Positions 17,642 through 26,807 of a stretch of DNA of 64,000 bases are shown piece by piece. The notes below the pieces were generated by a model. It saw only the letters and a program-made list of their open reading frames with translations, did not search any database and was not told the DNA's origin. A program made the translations under genes and the position numbers. Position 1 is the stretch's first letter, and every line of letters begins with the position of its first letter. Location of the stretch: positions 1 through 64,000 of the forward strand of contig JAGQUT010000002.1 in NCBI GenBank assembly GCA_020438355.1. Reading direction: 5' to 3'. This DNA comes from Solirubrobacterales bacterium. Lineage in GTDB: Bacteria > Actinomycetota > Thermoleophilia > Solirubrobacterales > 70-9.

Positions 17642-20254
17642 CTACTTCGCGGCCAGCCAGCTGTCGCCCTTGCCGGCGTCGACCTCGAGCGGAGGATCGA
17701 GCTCGTAGGCGCCGACCATCTCCCGTCGCGCCAGTTCGGTCACGGCGTCGGCCTCTTCGGCGGGCCCCTCGAAAAGAAGCTCATCGTGGATCTGGAGGAC
17801 GAGGCGACTGGAGAGCCCCTGCTCCAGCAGTGAGTCGTGGCAGCGGATCATCGCGATCTTGATGATGTCGGCAGCAGTGCCCTGGACCACCGTGTTCATG
17901 GCCAGTCGCACGCCCTGGGCGCGGGTCTGGGCCTGGTTTGAACGAAGTTCCGGCAGCGGTCGGCGCCTCCCGAGGAGGGTCTTGACGAAACCGGTTTCCG
18001 TCGCCTCCTCGACGACTCTCTCGCGGAATGCAGTCACGGCCGGGAATCGCTCGTGATAGCGCTTCACGAACTCCTCCCCTTCGGAGCGGGGGATGTTCAG
18101 CCGGTCGGCGAGCCCGAAACCGGTCAGGCCGTAGACGATCCCGAAATTGACCATCTTCGCCTTCGATCGCTGCGCTTCGTCGACCTCCGAGGGGTCGATT
18201 TCGAAGACCTGGGCGGCCGTCGCCGAATGGACGTCCTCCCCCGCGCGGAAGAACCCCTTGAGGACTTCCTCCTCGGCGACGTGAGCGAGGACGCGCAGTT
18301 CGACCTGGCTGTAGTCGAGCGAAACAAGCAGGTTGCCCGGCTCAGCCACGAAACAGCCCCGCAGCGGGCGGCCAACCTCTGACCTGATCGGAATGCTCTG
18401 GAGATTCGGCTGGATTGAGGAGATCCGCCCGGTCGGAGCGGCGGTCTGCATGAAGGTCGTGTGAACACGGCCCGTGGCCGGGTCGATCGCTGCTGGCAAG
18501 GGCTCGAGATAGGTGTTCTTCAGCTTCGTGAGCTCCCGCCATTCCTCGATCAGGGCGACGATCGCGTGTTCGCCCCGGATCTGCGCGAGGACCCTGGCGT
18601 CGGTCGAGAAGCCGGTCTTTCCTCTCCGCTTCCGGGTCAGCCCGAGCTCCTCGAAAAGGACCTGTCCGACCTGCTGCGGGGAGCCGATCGTGAACTCGCG
18701 ACCTGCAAGCTCGTGAATCTCGCGTTCGAGCTCAAGGATGCGGTCTTCGAGTCCGGCGGCCATCTCGGCAACCCGCTCCCGGTCGAGCTTCAGACCGATC
18801 CTCTCCATCGCGGCGAGGACCCTGATCAAGGGTTGTTCGATCTTCTCGAGCAGGTCGACCAGACCGGCTTCCTCCAGTTTCGGCCTCTGAACCTGAGCCA
18901 GGTTCCAGACGGTCGCGGCGATCTCCGGGGCAATCGAACCGGAGTCCTGCTCATCGGCGATCAGGGACATCTGCCCCTCTTCGCCGTCGATCCCGGATGG
19001 AGCGAGCCCGGCCTGAACCGCCAGCTCGTCGAGGTGGTAGTTGCGTCGGGCGGGTTCCAGCAGGTAGGCGGCAACGAGCGTGTCGTGGGCGATCAACGGA
19101 CCCTGCTCGGTCGCTTCAAGCTCGGCGAGAAGCCCGACCCGCTGACCACCGATGGCCTTGATGTCATGGCCCACGAGTGGCTTGCCCTGGACCATCGCCG
19201 CGAACTGTGCGGCATCCGCTTCTCCGCCGACGACCTTCCTGCCGTCGGTGGCCGCCCAGCCCCCGTAAAGCTCGACCGCGATCGGGCCTTCTTCCAGGTC
19301 GCCCACTCCTCCGTCGGAAACCTCGACTTCGGTCGGGGCGGGAGCATCCTCCGAGACGCCGGGTATCTCCCCGTCCCCGAGGGCTTCCTCGAGCCGGTTC
19401 ATGGCAGCACGGAGTTCGAACTCGGTCATGAAGGCCCTGAGTCCCTCCCGATCAGGCACCTGGGCCATCAGCTCGTCGATGTCGATGCCCGTCTCGACTT
19501 CGAAATCCATCGTCGCCAGCTGCTTCGAGATGCGGGCGTCCTCGGCGAACTCGGTCAGATTCTCCTTGCGCTTCTTGCCCGATACCTGATCGACGTTGGC
19601 GAGTATCTCCTCCAGTGAACCGAACTGGTCGAGCAGCTGGGCAGCCGTCTTCTCGCCGATGCCCGGAACGCCGGGGATGTTGTCGGATGTGTCTCCCCGC
19701 AAACCCATCAGGTCGGTGACCAGTTCCGGATACACGCCGTAACGCTCCCGCACGGCTTCCCGGTCGTAGATCTTCGTTTCGGTGACGCCGCGGGACGTGC
19801 TCATAACCTGAACCGAGTCGGTCACCAGCTGATACGCGTCGCGGTCTCCGGTCACGACCACGACCGGTATGTTCACCGCGCTTGCCTTGCGGGTCAGCGT
19901 CGCGATCACATCATCCGCCTCGTAACCGTCGACCTTCACGTTCGTGTACCCGAAGGCCTCGACCATCTCGAGCAGGTGGGGCCACTGCTGGCGAAGCAGG
20001 TCCGGTTTGGGAGGGCGCTGTGCCTTGTACTCCGGATAGACCACCTCGCGCCCCGACATCCCGGCATCCCAGGCAACGGCGATCTGGCGGGGCCGGTAGT
20101 CCGAGATCAGCTTGACCAGCATCGAGGCCAGGCCGAAGATCGCGTTGGTGGGCCTTCCGTCAGCCGTGGCCATCGAATCCGGCAGGGCGAAGAAGGCCCG
20201 GTAGGCCATGCTGTTGCCGTCGATAAGGAACAGTGATGGGTTCTCTTCAGGCAC
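17642..20254 (-). CDS. polA: DNA polymerase I
   Basis: An 870-aa repair polymerase that also processes Okazaki fragments. The N-terminal 5' nuclease (about 1-290) has LFLIDGNSMAYRAFFAL, GYEADDVIATL, GDRDAYQL and the GLRGDTSDNIPGVPG loop, here with intact metal-binding Asp residues. The 3'-5' exonuclease-like domain (about 320-470) lacks the DxE motif: the strand reads VELYGGW, so proofreading is probably absent, as in several actinobacteria and Thermus. The polymerase motifs A (SLDYSQVELR), B (RSKAKMVNFGIVYG) and C (QIHDELLFEG) are complete. The GTG start at 20254 is set by TATGAT 6 nt upstream. Confidence 0.97.
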   Translation of the reverse strand: MPEENPSLFLIDGNSMAYRAFFALPDSMATADGRPTNAIFGLASMLVKLISDYRPRQIAVAWDAGMSGREVVYPEYKAQRPPKPDLLRQQWPHLLEMVEAFGYTNVKVDGYEADDVIATLTRKASAVNIPVVVVTGDRDAYQLVTDSVQVMSTSRGVTETKIYDREAVRERYGVYPELVTDLMGLRGDTSDNIPGVPGIGEKTAAQLLDQFGSLEEILANVDQVSGKKRKENLTEFAEDARISKQLATMDFEVETGIDIDELMAQVPDREGLRAFMTEFELRAAMNRLEEALGDGEIPGVSEDAPAPTEVEVSDGGVGDLEEGPIAVELYGGWAATDGRKVVGGEADAAQFAAMVQGKPLVGHDIKAIGGQRVGLLAELEATEQGPLIAHDTLVAAYLLEPARRNYHLDELAVQAGLAPSGIDGEEGQMSLIADEQDSGSIAPEIAATVWNLAQVQRPKLEEAGLVDLLEKIEQPLIRVLAAMERIGLKLDRERVAEMAAGLEDRILELEREIHELAGREFTIGSPQQVGQVLFEELGLTRKRRGKTGFSTDARVLAQIRGEHAIVALIEEWRELTKLKNTYLEPLPAAIDPATGRVHTTFMQTAAPTGRISSIQPNLQSIPIRSEVGRPLRGCFVAEPGNLLVSLDYSQVELRVLAHVAEEEVLKGFFRAGEDVHSATAAQVFEIDPSEVDEAQRSKAKMVNFGIVYGLTGFGLADRLNIPRSEGEEFVKRYHERFPAVTAFRERVVEEATETGFVKTLLGRRRPLPELRSNQAQTRAQGVRLAMNTVVQGTAADIIKIAMIRCHDSLLEQGLSSRLVLQIHDELLFEGPAEEADAVTELARREMVGAYELDPPLEVDAGKGDSWLAAK

Positions 20255-20260
20255 CTGACG

Positions 20261-20266
20261 ATCATA
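20261..20266 (-). promoter_or_regulatory. -10 element of polA
   Basis: TATGAT, the nearest to consensus in the window, followed by CGTCAG and GTG at 20254. Confidence 0.65.
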
Positions 20267-20308
20267 GGTCTTCAGCCAGTCGGGACAGGTCCGGTGGCAA
20301 GTCCCAAA

Positions 20309-20314
20309 TAAGAT
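20309..20314 (+). promoter_or_regulatory. -10 element of the malic enzyme gene
   Basis: TAAGAT followed by GTACGG and ATG at 20321, divergent from the polA promoter 43 bp away. Confidence 0.6.
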
Positions 20315-20320
20315 GTACGG

Positions 20321-21772
20321 ATGCCACCAGTTTCAGCCCAGTACAGCGTCACCGTCAGAGTCGAACTCGATGCCCGCCAGGAGCCCCTTGGCAAGCTGAC
20401 GGCATCGGTAGCGGAAGCGGGTGGCCAGCTCGTAGGAGTGGACCTGATTCCCGGCGCCGGTGGCGAGGGAAAGCGGGTCCGTGAGTTCACGATCGACGCG
20501 GTCGACCAGGAACACTGGGAGCGGATCCTGCGCGGCCTTGGATCGATCCGGGGCGCCCGGGTCATGGAGTACACCGACCGGACGATGCAGATGCACCGCG
20601 GCGGCAAGGTCTCGGTCGAGAACAAGTACCCGCTGAAGACCCGCGACGACCTCTCGATGGCTTACACCCCTGGCGTCGCCCGGGTCTGCACCGCGATCAA
20701 CAAGGACCCCCAGCTCGCATTCGAGTACACGATCAAGAAGAACACGGTTGCAGTGGTCTCGGACGGCACCGCCGTGCTGGGCCTCGGAGACATCGGCCCC
20801 GAGGCGGCGATGCCGGTGATGGAGGGCAAGGCGATGCTCTTCAAGGAATTTGCGGGTGTCGATGCCTTCCCGATCTGCCTGAACACCAAGGATCCGGACG
20901 AGATCGTTCGCGCCGTCGAACTGATGGCCCCGACCTTTGGCGGGATCAACCTCGAGGACATCTCCGCCCCGCGCTGCTTCGAGATCGAAGACCGGCTCAA
21001 GGAATCGATCAACATCCCCGTGTTCCATGACGACCAGCACGGCACCGCCGTGGTCACCATGGCCGCGTTGTTCAACGCCCTGAAGATCATTGACAAGCCG
21101 ATCGAGGAGCTTCGGGTGCTGATGGTCGGTCTCGGCGCGGCCGGGATAGCCGTGACCAAGATGATGCTTGCTGCCGGCCTGACTCATGTGATCGGCTGCG
21201 ACCGCAAGGGTGCCCTTTCCACCACCCGCGAGGATTACCAGGCCGGTGAGTTGACCGGGATCAAGAAGTGGTTCGCCGAAAACTCGAATCCGGACCACCT
21301 GCTTGGCACTCCGGACGAGGTAATCGAGGGCATGGATGTCTTCGTCGGCCTGTCGGGACCCGGAATCATTCAGCCGGAATCGCTGGGCAAGATGAACCGT
21401 GACCCGATCGTCTTCGCCATGTCGAACCCGGACCCGGAGGTTTCACCGGAAGAAGCAGCGAAGTACGTCCGGATCATGGCCACCGGCCGCTCCGATTACC
21501 CGAACCAGATCAACAACGTGCTCTGCTTCCCCGGCATTTTCCGTGGGGCGCTGGATGCCGGTGCGCCCCAGATCACCGAAGAGATGAAGATGGCCGCGGC
21601 ACGCGGGATCGCGGACGTAGTCGGCGACGACCTGTCAGAGGACTACATCATCCCCTCGGTGTTCGACCGTGACGTTGCCCCCAGGGTTGCGGAAGCAGTC
21701 GTTCAGGAAGCCAAGCGGGCCGGGGACGCCAGGTTCAACGTCGAAACCGGCGCCTTCGCCACTCTCGGCTAG
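20321..21772 (+). CDS. NAD-dependent malic enzyme with N-terminal ACT domain
   Basis: This enzyme decarboxylates malate to pyruvate with NAD(P)+ reduction. The protein is 483 aa. The first 85 residues form an ACT-like regulatory domain ([19 protein letters not shown]). The malic enzyme core follows: [12 protein letters not shown] with the catalytic Tyr, [29 protein letters not shown] (metal site), [11 protein letters not shown] and the Rossmann motif [11 protein letters not shown]. Domain order matches bacterial small-subunit malic enzymes carrying ACT. NAD versus NADP preference is not certain. The gene is divergent from polA, and its stop overlaps the flavin reductase stop region by 4 nt. 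Confidence 0.94.
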   Translation: MPPVSAQYSVTVRVELDARQEPLGKLTASVAEAGGQLVGVDLIPGAGGEGKRVREFTIDAVDQEHWERILRGLGSIRGARVMEYTDRTMQMHRGGKVSVENKYPLKTRDDLSMAYTPGVARVCTAINKDPQLAFEYTIKKNTVAVVSDGTAVLGLGDIGPEAAMPVMEGKAMLFKEFAGVDAFPICLNTKDPDEIVRAVELMAPTFGGINLEDISAPRCFEIEDRLKESINIPVFHDDQHGTAVVTMAALFNALKIIDKPIEELRVLMVGLGAAGIAVTKMMLAAGLTHVIGCDRKGALSTTREDYQAGELTGIKKWFAENSNPDHLLGTPDEVIEGMDVFVGLSGPGIIQPESLGKMNRDPIVFAMSNPDPEVSPEEAAKYVRIMATGRSDYPNQINNVLCFPGIFRGALDAGAPQITEEMKMAAARGIADVVGDDLSEDYIIPSVFDRDVAPRVAEAVVQEAKRAGDARFNVETGAFATLG

Positions 21773-22401
21773 TCGCCGGAACGCCTCGCCTGATCAAGCG
21801 GGATCCGGTCGATCCGGTGGATCCGGCCGATCTCTGACCACTCGTTTCTGCCCAGGCGGGCCATCGGCGCCAGTCGACCGATATCCGGATGGTCACCGTC
21901 AAGCACGGACTCGCTGATCGCCACGTGGACGACCTTTCCGAAGACGACAACAGACTCGCCGAATTCCACGGTCTCGTGTGTGAGGCACTCAATCGCCACC
22001 GGTGACCCCGCCACACGAGGTGGCTTCACGACAACTGAGGGCTCCCTCTCGATCCCCAGGGCAGCGAACTCGTCCTCGTCCGGCGGGTACTCGGTTCCCG
22101 ACTCGTTGATCGCCTCGAGATTCTCCAGGTTGGCCAGGTTGACCACGAATTCCCCGGTTTCGGTCGCGTTCTCCCAGGAGTCCTTGCGGCCGATCGAGGT
22201 GAACTGGATGATCGGCGGCACCTCCGAGGCGAAAGTGAAGAACGAGTGCGGTGCGAGGTTGTCGATCCCGTCGGTCGACGTCGTCGAAACCCAGGCGATC
22301 GGTCTCGGAACCACAACCGACTTCAGCAGGCCCGCGAACTGGCGCTCGGGGAGCTCATCCGGCGCGAGTTCGCGCCGCCGGTCTTGACCTGGACTGCCCA
22401 T
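21769..22401 (-). CDS. Flavin reductase-like (FMN-binding split-barrel) protein
   Basis: A 210-aa protein of the flavin reductase/DIM6-NTAB type. Residues 25-60 read LKSVVVPRPIAWVST then NLAPHSFFTFAS, the standard FMN-contacting region, followed by KDSWENATETGEFVVNLA. It may supply reduced flavin or bind FMN for an unknown reaction. The ATG overlaps the stop of the upstream RTX-like gene as TGATG, so it is the third gene of that transcript, a pairing with no obvious biochemical reason. Confidence 0.85.
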   Translation of the reverse strand: MGSPGQDRRRELAPDELPERQFAGLLKSVVVPRPIAWVSTTSTDGIDNLAPHSFFTFASEVPPIIQFTSIGRKDSWENATETGEFVVNLANLENLEAINESGTEYPPDEDEFAALGIEREPSVVVKPPRVAGSPVAIECLTHETVEFGESVVVFGKVVHVAISESVLDGDHPDIGRLAPMARLGRNEWSEIGRIHRIDRIPLDQARRSGD

Positions 22402-24584
22402 CAGAAAGCGGCCAGACCCCAGCCCCAGACCACCTTGTCGATGCGGTCCCGGATCACCTTGTTGCGGCGCGCGGCGGGGCCCGTCGTCACGGTGTCCCGG
22501 CGGCCGTTCTTCGAGTCGAGAATGTTGATGCCCTCACGGCCCAGGAGCGAAGACTTGCCCTGCTGCGCCCGGTGACGCTTGCCGAGGATCAGCCAGTCGG
22601 CATGGGGGCTGCCTTCGAGCCGTTCGATGGTTGGCGCGAAACGCGTACGAGAAGCACAGTTGCCGTTCATCCACTCGACGTATCCCTTCCCGAGGTCAGC
22701 CTTCACGCCCCGTGGGGAACCGGCAAAGACTGCGCTGTCGTTGCCTGGCCCGCCGTCCGCGAAAGAACCGGAGCAGGGGGCGAGAATGTGGGCGTGGTCG
22801 GTGCCCTCTCCACCGTGCACCTCGACCCTGTCGTTCACGTAGATCAGGTCGTTGTTGCCCCCGCCGAACATCACGCTGCCGGCACTTCCGTAGCTGGTCG
22901 AGATGAAGTCCTTGCTGGGTCCGCCCCGGATCTCGTTGCGACCGGTCCCGCCGTTCAGGGTCGTCGACAGGTTCTTCGGGATCGAACTGGCCAGCCGGAT
23001 CTCGTCGGCTCCTTCGTCGCCGTAGACCAGCATGCCGTCGAGATTGTTCTTGTCAGCAGGGCAGTCGATGATCTCGGGGAGGTTCTCGTTGGCATCCGTC
23101 CCGGCCGCTCTGCATTGACCGGAGGGGACTCCCCCGCCCGCGACCTTGACGCGGAAAGTCTGGCTTCCGACGCTGTAGCTGATCGTCACCTGGTCCCCGG
23201 CAGCTCCCCCCATCACGACGGGGAAGCCACCTTCGTTGATGTCGACCAGGGTGCGCTGCCGGCCATAGTTGCCCGGCGAGTCCCCGTTGCACCGGCTGGA
23301 TTTCGAAAGGCCGGAACAGTCGTTGTTTCCAAGTCCGCCGTCGCCGGTGTCGTCGTCGCGGCCGTTGCCGATGATCAGGTCATCTCCGAGACCGCCCTGG
23401 ATCTCGTTGTTGACACCGGGTGCAGCAGTGATCTCATCGTCGAAAGCCGAACCGATCACGTTTTCAAGCGAAGCGAGCTGATAGCGAGTGGTGCCGAGTG
23501 AGGTTCCGGCCGCAAGGTCAATGATCACGCCGTCTATCCGGCGCCCTCCGGGCGGCGTGTGAGCTGCGTAGGAGATCGTGTCGCGCCCCGCCCCGCCGTT
23601 CACCCGGGCAAGGCCCCTGCCGGTGGTGACGAAGAGGTCATCGCCGTTGTTTCCGTAGAGCTTCTTGATCCCGGAGTGGGTGATGATCGTGTCGTCCCGG
23701 GGCGTCCCCCACGCCCAGTCGTCGCCTTCGCCACCGTCCAGGTATGCCGGTCCGTTGTTGTTTGGCCGGTCAGCCCTGAGTCGGTCGTTGCCCTGCTCCC
23801 CGAAGAGTTTCTCCCTGACGCCGCCAGCCGTCACGCCGCCATTCGAGAAAAGGAAGTCGGTGCCGTTTCCGCCGTGGATTTCCGAGACGGCGTTGCCGAG
23901 ACTGTGGATCTGATCGGAGCCGGTCAACCCGTAAAGACGATTGCCGATTCCGGAGTAGTCGAAGATCCGGTCGTTGCCACCCTTGCCGAAGATAATGTCC
24001 CGATCCGCAACTCCCCGTGGATTCCGGGTCGGGCTGGCGTAGATACGGTCGTGACTCTTTGATCCCTTGACGGTGTCGTTGCCGAGCCCGGCGTAGACCA
24101 CTCCCCTGGTTGTGTTCGAGTGCAGGGTTATCCGGTCATTTCCGGGGCCGCCTTCGATTCTTACGCTGTTTCCGCGGCCGGTTCTGATCCGGTCGTTTCC
24201 CTCATCCCCGTAGACCCTGAGCTTGTTCCCTTTCTCGGTCTGAATCCGGTCGTTGCCCGGTCCACCGTAGACGGTGGCGTCGCCCTTTTCGGCGTAGATG
24301 CGATCGTTGCCCGGCCCCGCGCTGGTGAACGAGATTCCCTTGCCAGCCCTGATCGTTTGTGAGCCTTCCCAGGCGCAAATCCGGCTGAAGGGCTTGCCGA
24401 TGACCGTGATGCGGTCACCAGCGACCCAGGTCACGTCCCTGAACTTGAGGCGAACTGTCTTGTTCTGGCCGGTGACGACCCGATTTATCTTCTTGCCGAA
24501 GCATTTCGAAGGCCGGGCATCTGCCGTGCCGACGGAGGCCGCGAACAGCACCAATGCCAGCAGGCCGATACAGATCGCCAGCAC
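22401..24584 (-). CDS. Secreted RTX-like repeat protein B
   Basis: A probable exported calcium-binding protein of about 727 aa. A hydrophobic signal segment (IGLLALVLFAASVGTADA) leads to a conserved module SKCFGKKINRVVTGQNK. Many RTX-type GGxGxD nonapeptide repeats follow (GGPGNDRI and similar, in tandem). A non-repeat insert at about 440-530 has SPGN, GGFPVVMG and GMLVYGDEG. The end reads VWGWGLAAF. The start is uncertain. GTG 24584 avoids overlap but gives an uncharged signal n-region, CTG 24626 would give a better signal, and ATG 24731 would overlap the upstream paralogue by 116 nt. It is a tandem paralogue of the gene ending at 24616. Confidence 0.78.
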   Translation of the reverse strand: MLAICIGLLALVLFAASVGTADARPSKCFGKKINRVVTGQNKTVRLKFRDVTWVAGDRITVIGKPFSRICAWEGSQTIRAGKGISFTSAGPGNDRIYAEKGDATVYGGPGNDRIQTEKGNKLRVYGDEGNDRIRTGRGNSVRIEGGPGNDRITLHSNTTRGVVYAGLGNDTVKGSKSHDRIYASPTRNPRGVADRDIIFGKGGNDRIFDYSGIGNRLYGLTGSDQIHSLGNAVSEIHGGNGTDFLFSNGGVTAGGVREKLFGEQGNDRLRADRPNNNGPAYLDGGEGDDWAWGTPRDDTIITHSGIKKLYGNNGDDLFVTTGRGLARVNGGAGRDTISYAAHTPPGGRRIDGVIIDLAAGTSLGTTRYQLASLENVIGSAFDDEITAAPGVNNEIQGGLGDDLIIGNGRDDDTGDGGLGNNDCSGLSKSSRCNGDSPGNYGRQRTLVDINEGGFPVVMGGAAGDQVTISYSVGSQTFRVKVAGGGVPSGQCRAAGTDANENLPEIIDCPADKNNLDGMLVYGDEGADEIRLASSIPKNLSTTLNGGTGRNEIRGGPSKDFISTSYGSAGSVMFGGGNNDLIYVNDRVEVHGGEGTDHAHILAPCSGSFADGGPGNDSAVFAGSPRGVKADLGKGYVEWMNGNCASRTRFAPTIERLEGSPHADWLILGKRHRAQQGKSSLLGREGINILDSKNGRRDTVTTGPAARRNKVIRDRIDKVVWGWGLAAF

Positions 24585-24615
24585 CGGCGACCTCGTTCGC
24601 TCACGGGTGTTGAAA

Positions 24616-26751
24616 CTAGTAGCCAGCGAGACCGTAACCCCAGGTGATCTTGTCGATCTTGTCGGCGATGACCTTGTTCTTTCGCCCGCCAGCACCGGTC
24701 GTGATCGTATCGGCGGAACCGTTGCGGGCATCGAAGGTGTCGATACCGCCCCGGCCGAACAGGACGCTCCGCCCTTGTTGGGCGGAGCTGCGGCGACCGA
24801 CGATCAACCAGTCGTTCATCTCGCTGCCCTCAAGCTTCTCTATGTCCTTTCCGATTGCGGTCCGTGATCCCCCGCATCCGCCGTCCCGCCACTCCGCGTA
24901 GCCACCCGCCAGACTCGCCTTGACTCCTCTCTCTGCGCCGGCGAAAACGACACCGTCCGTTCCGTTACCCCCCCTCAGGGTCGCTCCGAGGCACGGATCC
25001 ACCACTCGGAAGACGTCGGTGTCCGCACCGCCATTGATCGAAACCTGGTCAACCGCATAGAGGACGTCCAGGCCAACACCCCCGTTGATCGTACTTCCGG
25101 CACTGCCGGGCGCGGTCGAAATGAAGTCCTTGCTCGGCCCTCCGTTTATGAGGTTGGCACCGGCTCCACCATTCACCGTCGTGGTCATCGTCCTCGGCAG
25201 CGAAGACTCGAGATCAATCGTGTCGTTCCCGTCGTCACCGTAGACGAGCATGCCGTTCAGGTTGTTGGGATCAACCGGGCAGCTGATCTCCTGTCCGACG
25301 TCGTCGCAAAGCCCGGAGGGCAGCGAATCACCTGATACGTCGACCATGAAGTTGCCGGTGGACCCGGAGTAGCCAATCGAGATCCCGTCGGCTGACTCGC
25401 TGCCCATCACGATCAGCAAGCCGCCGTCGGTTATGTCGACCTGAGTCTGGCTCACCCTCGAGTTGCCCGGGGAATCCTGATTGCAGTTGATCAACTGGCC
25501 ACCGGAGCACTCGTTCTCGCCAAGACCGCCATCGACGGTGTCAGTGTCCTGCCCTTCGATCACGTCGTCTCCGAGGCCGCCTTCAATCTCGTTCGCCACG
25601 CCCTGGGCGCCAACGATCTCGTCGTCGAAGGCTGAACCGATCACGTTCTCAATCCCGTTGAGGTCGTAGCCGGAGAATCCGAGTGAGGTTCCCTCTTCCA
25701 GGTCAACCTTCACTCCGCTGATCGAGCCCGGGCGTTCCGAGGGGGTGTGAGCGGCGAACGAGATCGTGTCACGACCGTCGCCACCTTCGAACGTTCCCTG
25801 GCCACGCCCACTGGTCACGAAGAGATCGTCACCTCCGTATCCCCAGAACTTCTTGATCCCTGAATTGTTGATAATCGTGTCGCCCTGCGAAGTGCCGTGA
25901 ACCTGGTCGTCACCTTCGCCGCCGTCGAGATACGCGGGACCGAAGCTGCCGGGCTGATTAGCGAAGAGGCGGTCGTTGCCCTGCTCCCCGAAGAGTTTCT
26001 CGAGCACGCCGTCAGCTGTCCTGCCCCCGTTGGAGTAGAGAAAGTCCGAGCCGTTGCCGCCGTGAAGCTCCGAGACTGCGCGCCCGAGGCTGTAGAACTT
26101 GTCCGAACCGTTTTGTCCGTACATCCGGTTGGCGGTTCCACCGTAGTCGTACATCTGGTCGTTGCCGCCACCGCCGACCATGCGATCGGAATCTCCGGGG
26201 CCGGCCGCAGCGTTGACCGGAGATCCGTAGATGAAGTCATGGCCGTTCGAGCCAATGATCTCGTCGTCGCCGAGTCCGCCGTAAGCCTTGTTGTTATTGC
26301 TCTTGGGATGGAGAACGATCCTGTCGTCCCCGGATCCGGTATCGGTGAAAGAGGTTCCCTTGCCGGCGAAGACGATCTGGCGGCCATCATCTGCGCAGAT
26401 CCGGCTGTATGGCTTGCCGACCACGGTGACCTTGTTTCCGGCGATCCAGGCGACATCCTTGAAGTCGAGTTCGACTTTCTTGTTGTTCCCCTTGATCACG
26501 GTGTTGACCTTCTTGCCGAAACACTTCGAGGGCGCCGAACGGGCCTGACCAGGCAGAATCATCAGGCCCAGAGCGACAAACGCCAGCAAGATTGATGCTT
26601 GCACCATGGTGAACCGATGGCCTGCCACGGGTGTAGCGACACTCGGTCTGGGATGTTCGGGAGCGGAATTCATCGAGTCGGTGGACGGGACGGCCGGGAC
26701 GATAGTGCTGGAACTCGCCTTAACAACACGCTTCAAGGCCGAAAGATTCAC
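24616..26751 (-). CDS. Secreted RTX-like repeat protein A
   Basis: A 711-aa paralogue of the downstream gene with the same plan. After a polar N-terminus of about 48 residues comes a signal helix ILLAFVALGLMILPGQARS, then SKCFGKKVNTVIKGNNK. RTX-like GGxGxD repeats follow (YGGLGDDEI, GGAGANLI and others), then the same non-repeat insert (SPGN, GGLLIVMG, GMLVYGDDG) and a WGYGLAGY end. The GTG at 26751 has AGGGAG 10 nt upstream; ATG 26673 and ATG 26607 are alternatives. RTX repeats bind Ca2+ outside the cell, but no protease, lipase or other catalytic domain is visible. The two genes share an exact 32-nt stretch (25970-26001 and 23782-23813). Confidence 0.82.
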   Translation of the reverse strand: MNLSALKRVVKASSSTIVPAVPSTDSMNSAPEHPRPSVATPVAGHRFTMVQASILLAFVALGLMILPGQARSAPSKCFGKKVNTVIKGNNKKVELDFKDVAWIAGNKVTVVGKPYSRICADDGRQIVFAGKGTSFTDTGSGDDRIVLHPKSNNNKAYGGLGDDEIIGSNGHDFIYGSPVNAAAGPGDSDRMVGGGGNDQMYDYGGTANRMYGQNGSDKFYSLGRAVSELHGGNGSDFLYSNGGRTADGVLEKLFGEQGNDRLFANQPGSFGPAYLDGGEGDDQVHGTSQGDTIINNSGIKKFWGYGGDDLFVTSGRGQGTFEGGDGRDTISFAAHTPSERPGSISGVKVDLEEGTSLGFSGYDLNGIENVIGSAFDDEIVGAQGVANEIEGGLGDDVIEGQDTDTVDGGLGENECSGGQLINCNQDSPGNSRVSQTQVDITDGGLLIVMGSESADGISIGYSGSTGNFMVDVSGDSLPSGLCDDVGQEISCPVDPNNLNGMLVYGDDGNDTIDLESSLPRTMTTTVNGGAGANLINGGPSKDFISTAPGSAGSTINGGVGLDVLYAVDQVSINGGADTDVFRVVDPCLGATLRGGNGTDGVVFAGAERGVKASLAGGYAEWRDGGCGGSRTAIGKDIEKLEGSEMNDWLIVGRRSSAQQGRSVLFGRGGIDTFDARNGSADTITTGAGGRKNKVIADKIDKITWGYGLAGY

Positions 26752-26793
26752 CCGAAATGCGGCTCCCTGACCGTGACCGGTAGTACATAACTC

Positions 26794-26799
26794 TAAACT
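26794..26799 (+). promoter_or_regulatory. -10 element of the TIGR01777 gene
   Basis: TAAACT followed by 8 nt and ATG at 26808. It argues against the GTG at 26802. Confidence 0.55.
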
Positions 26800-26807
26800 A
26801 GGTGTCG

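Noticed and set aside
22401-26751. Regularly spaced similar DNA words, at first sight like a CRISPR or satellite
   Set aside because: The periodicity is in multiples of a codon and comes from encoded GGxGxD repeats; the units are degenerate and spacers are not unique inserts.
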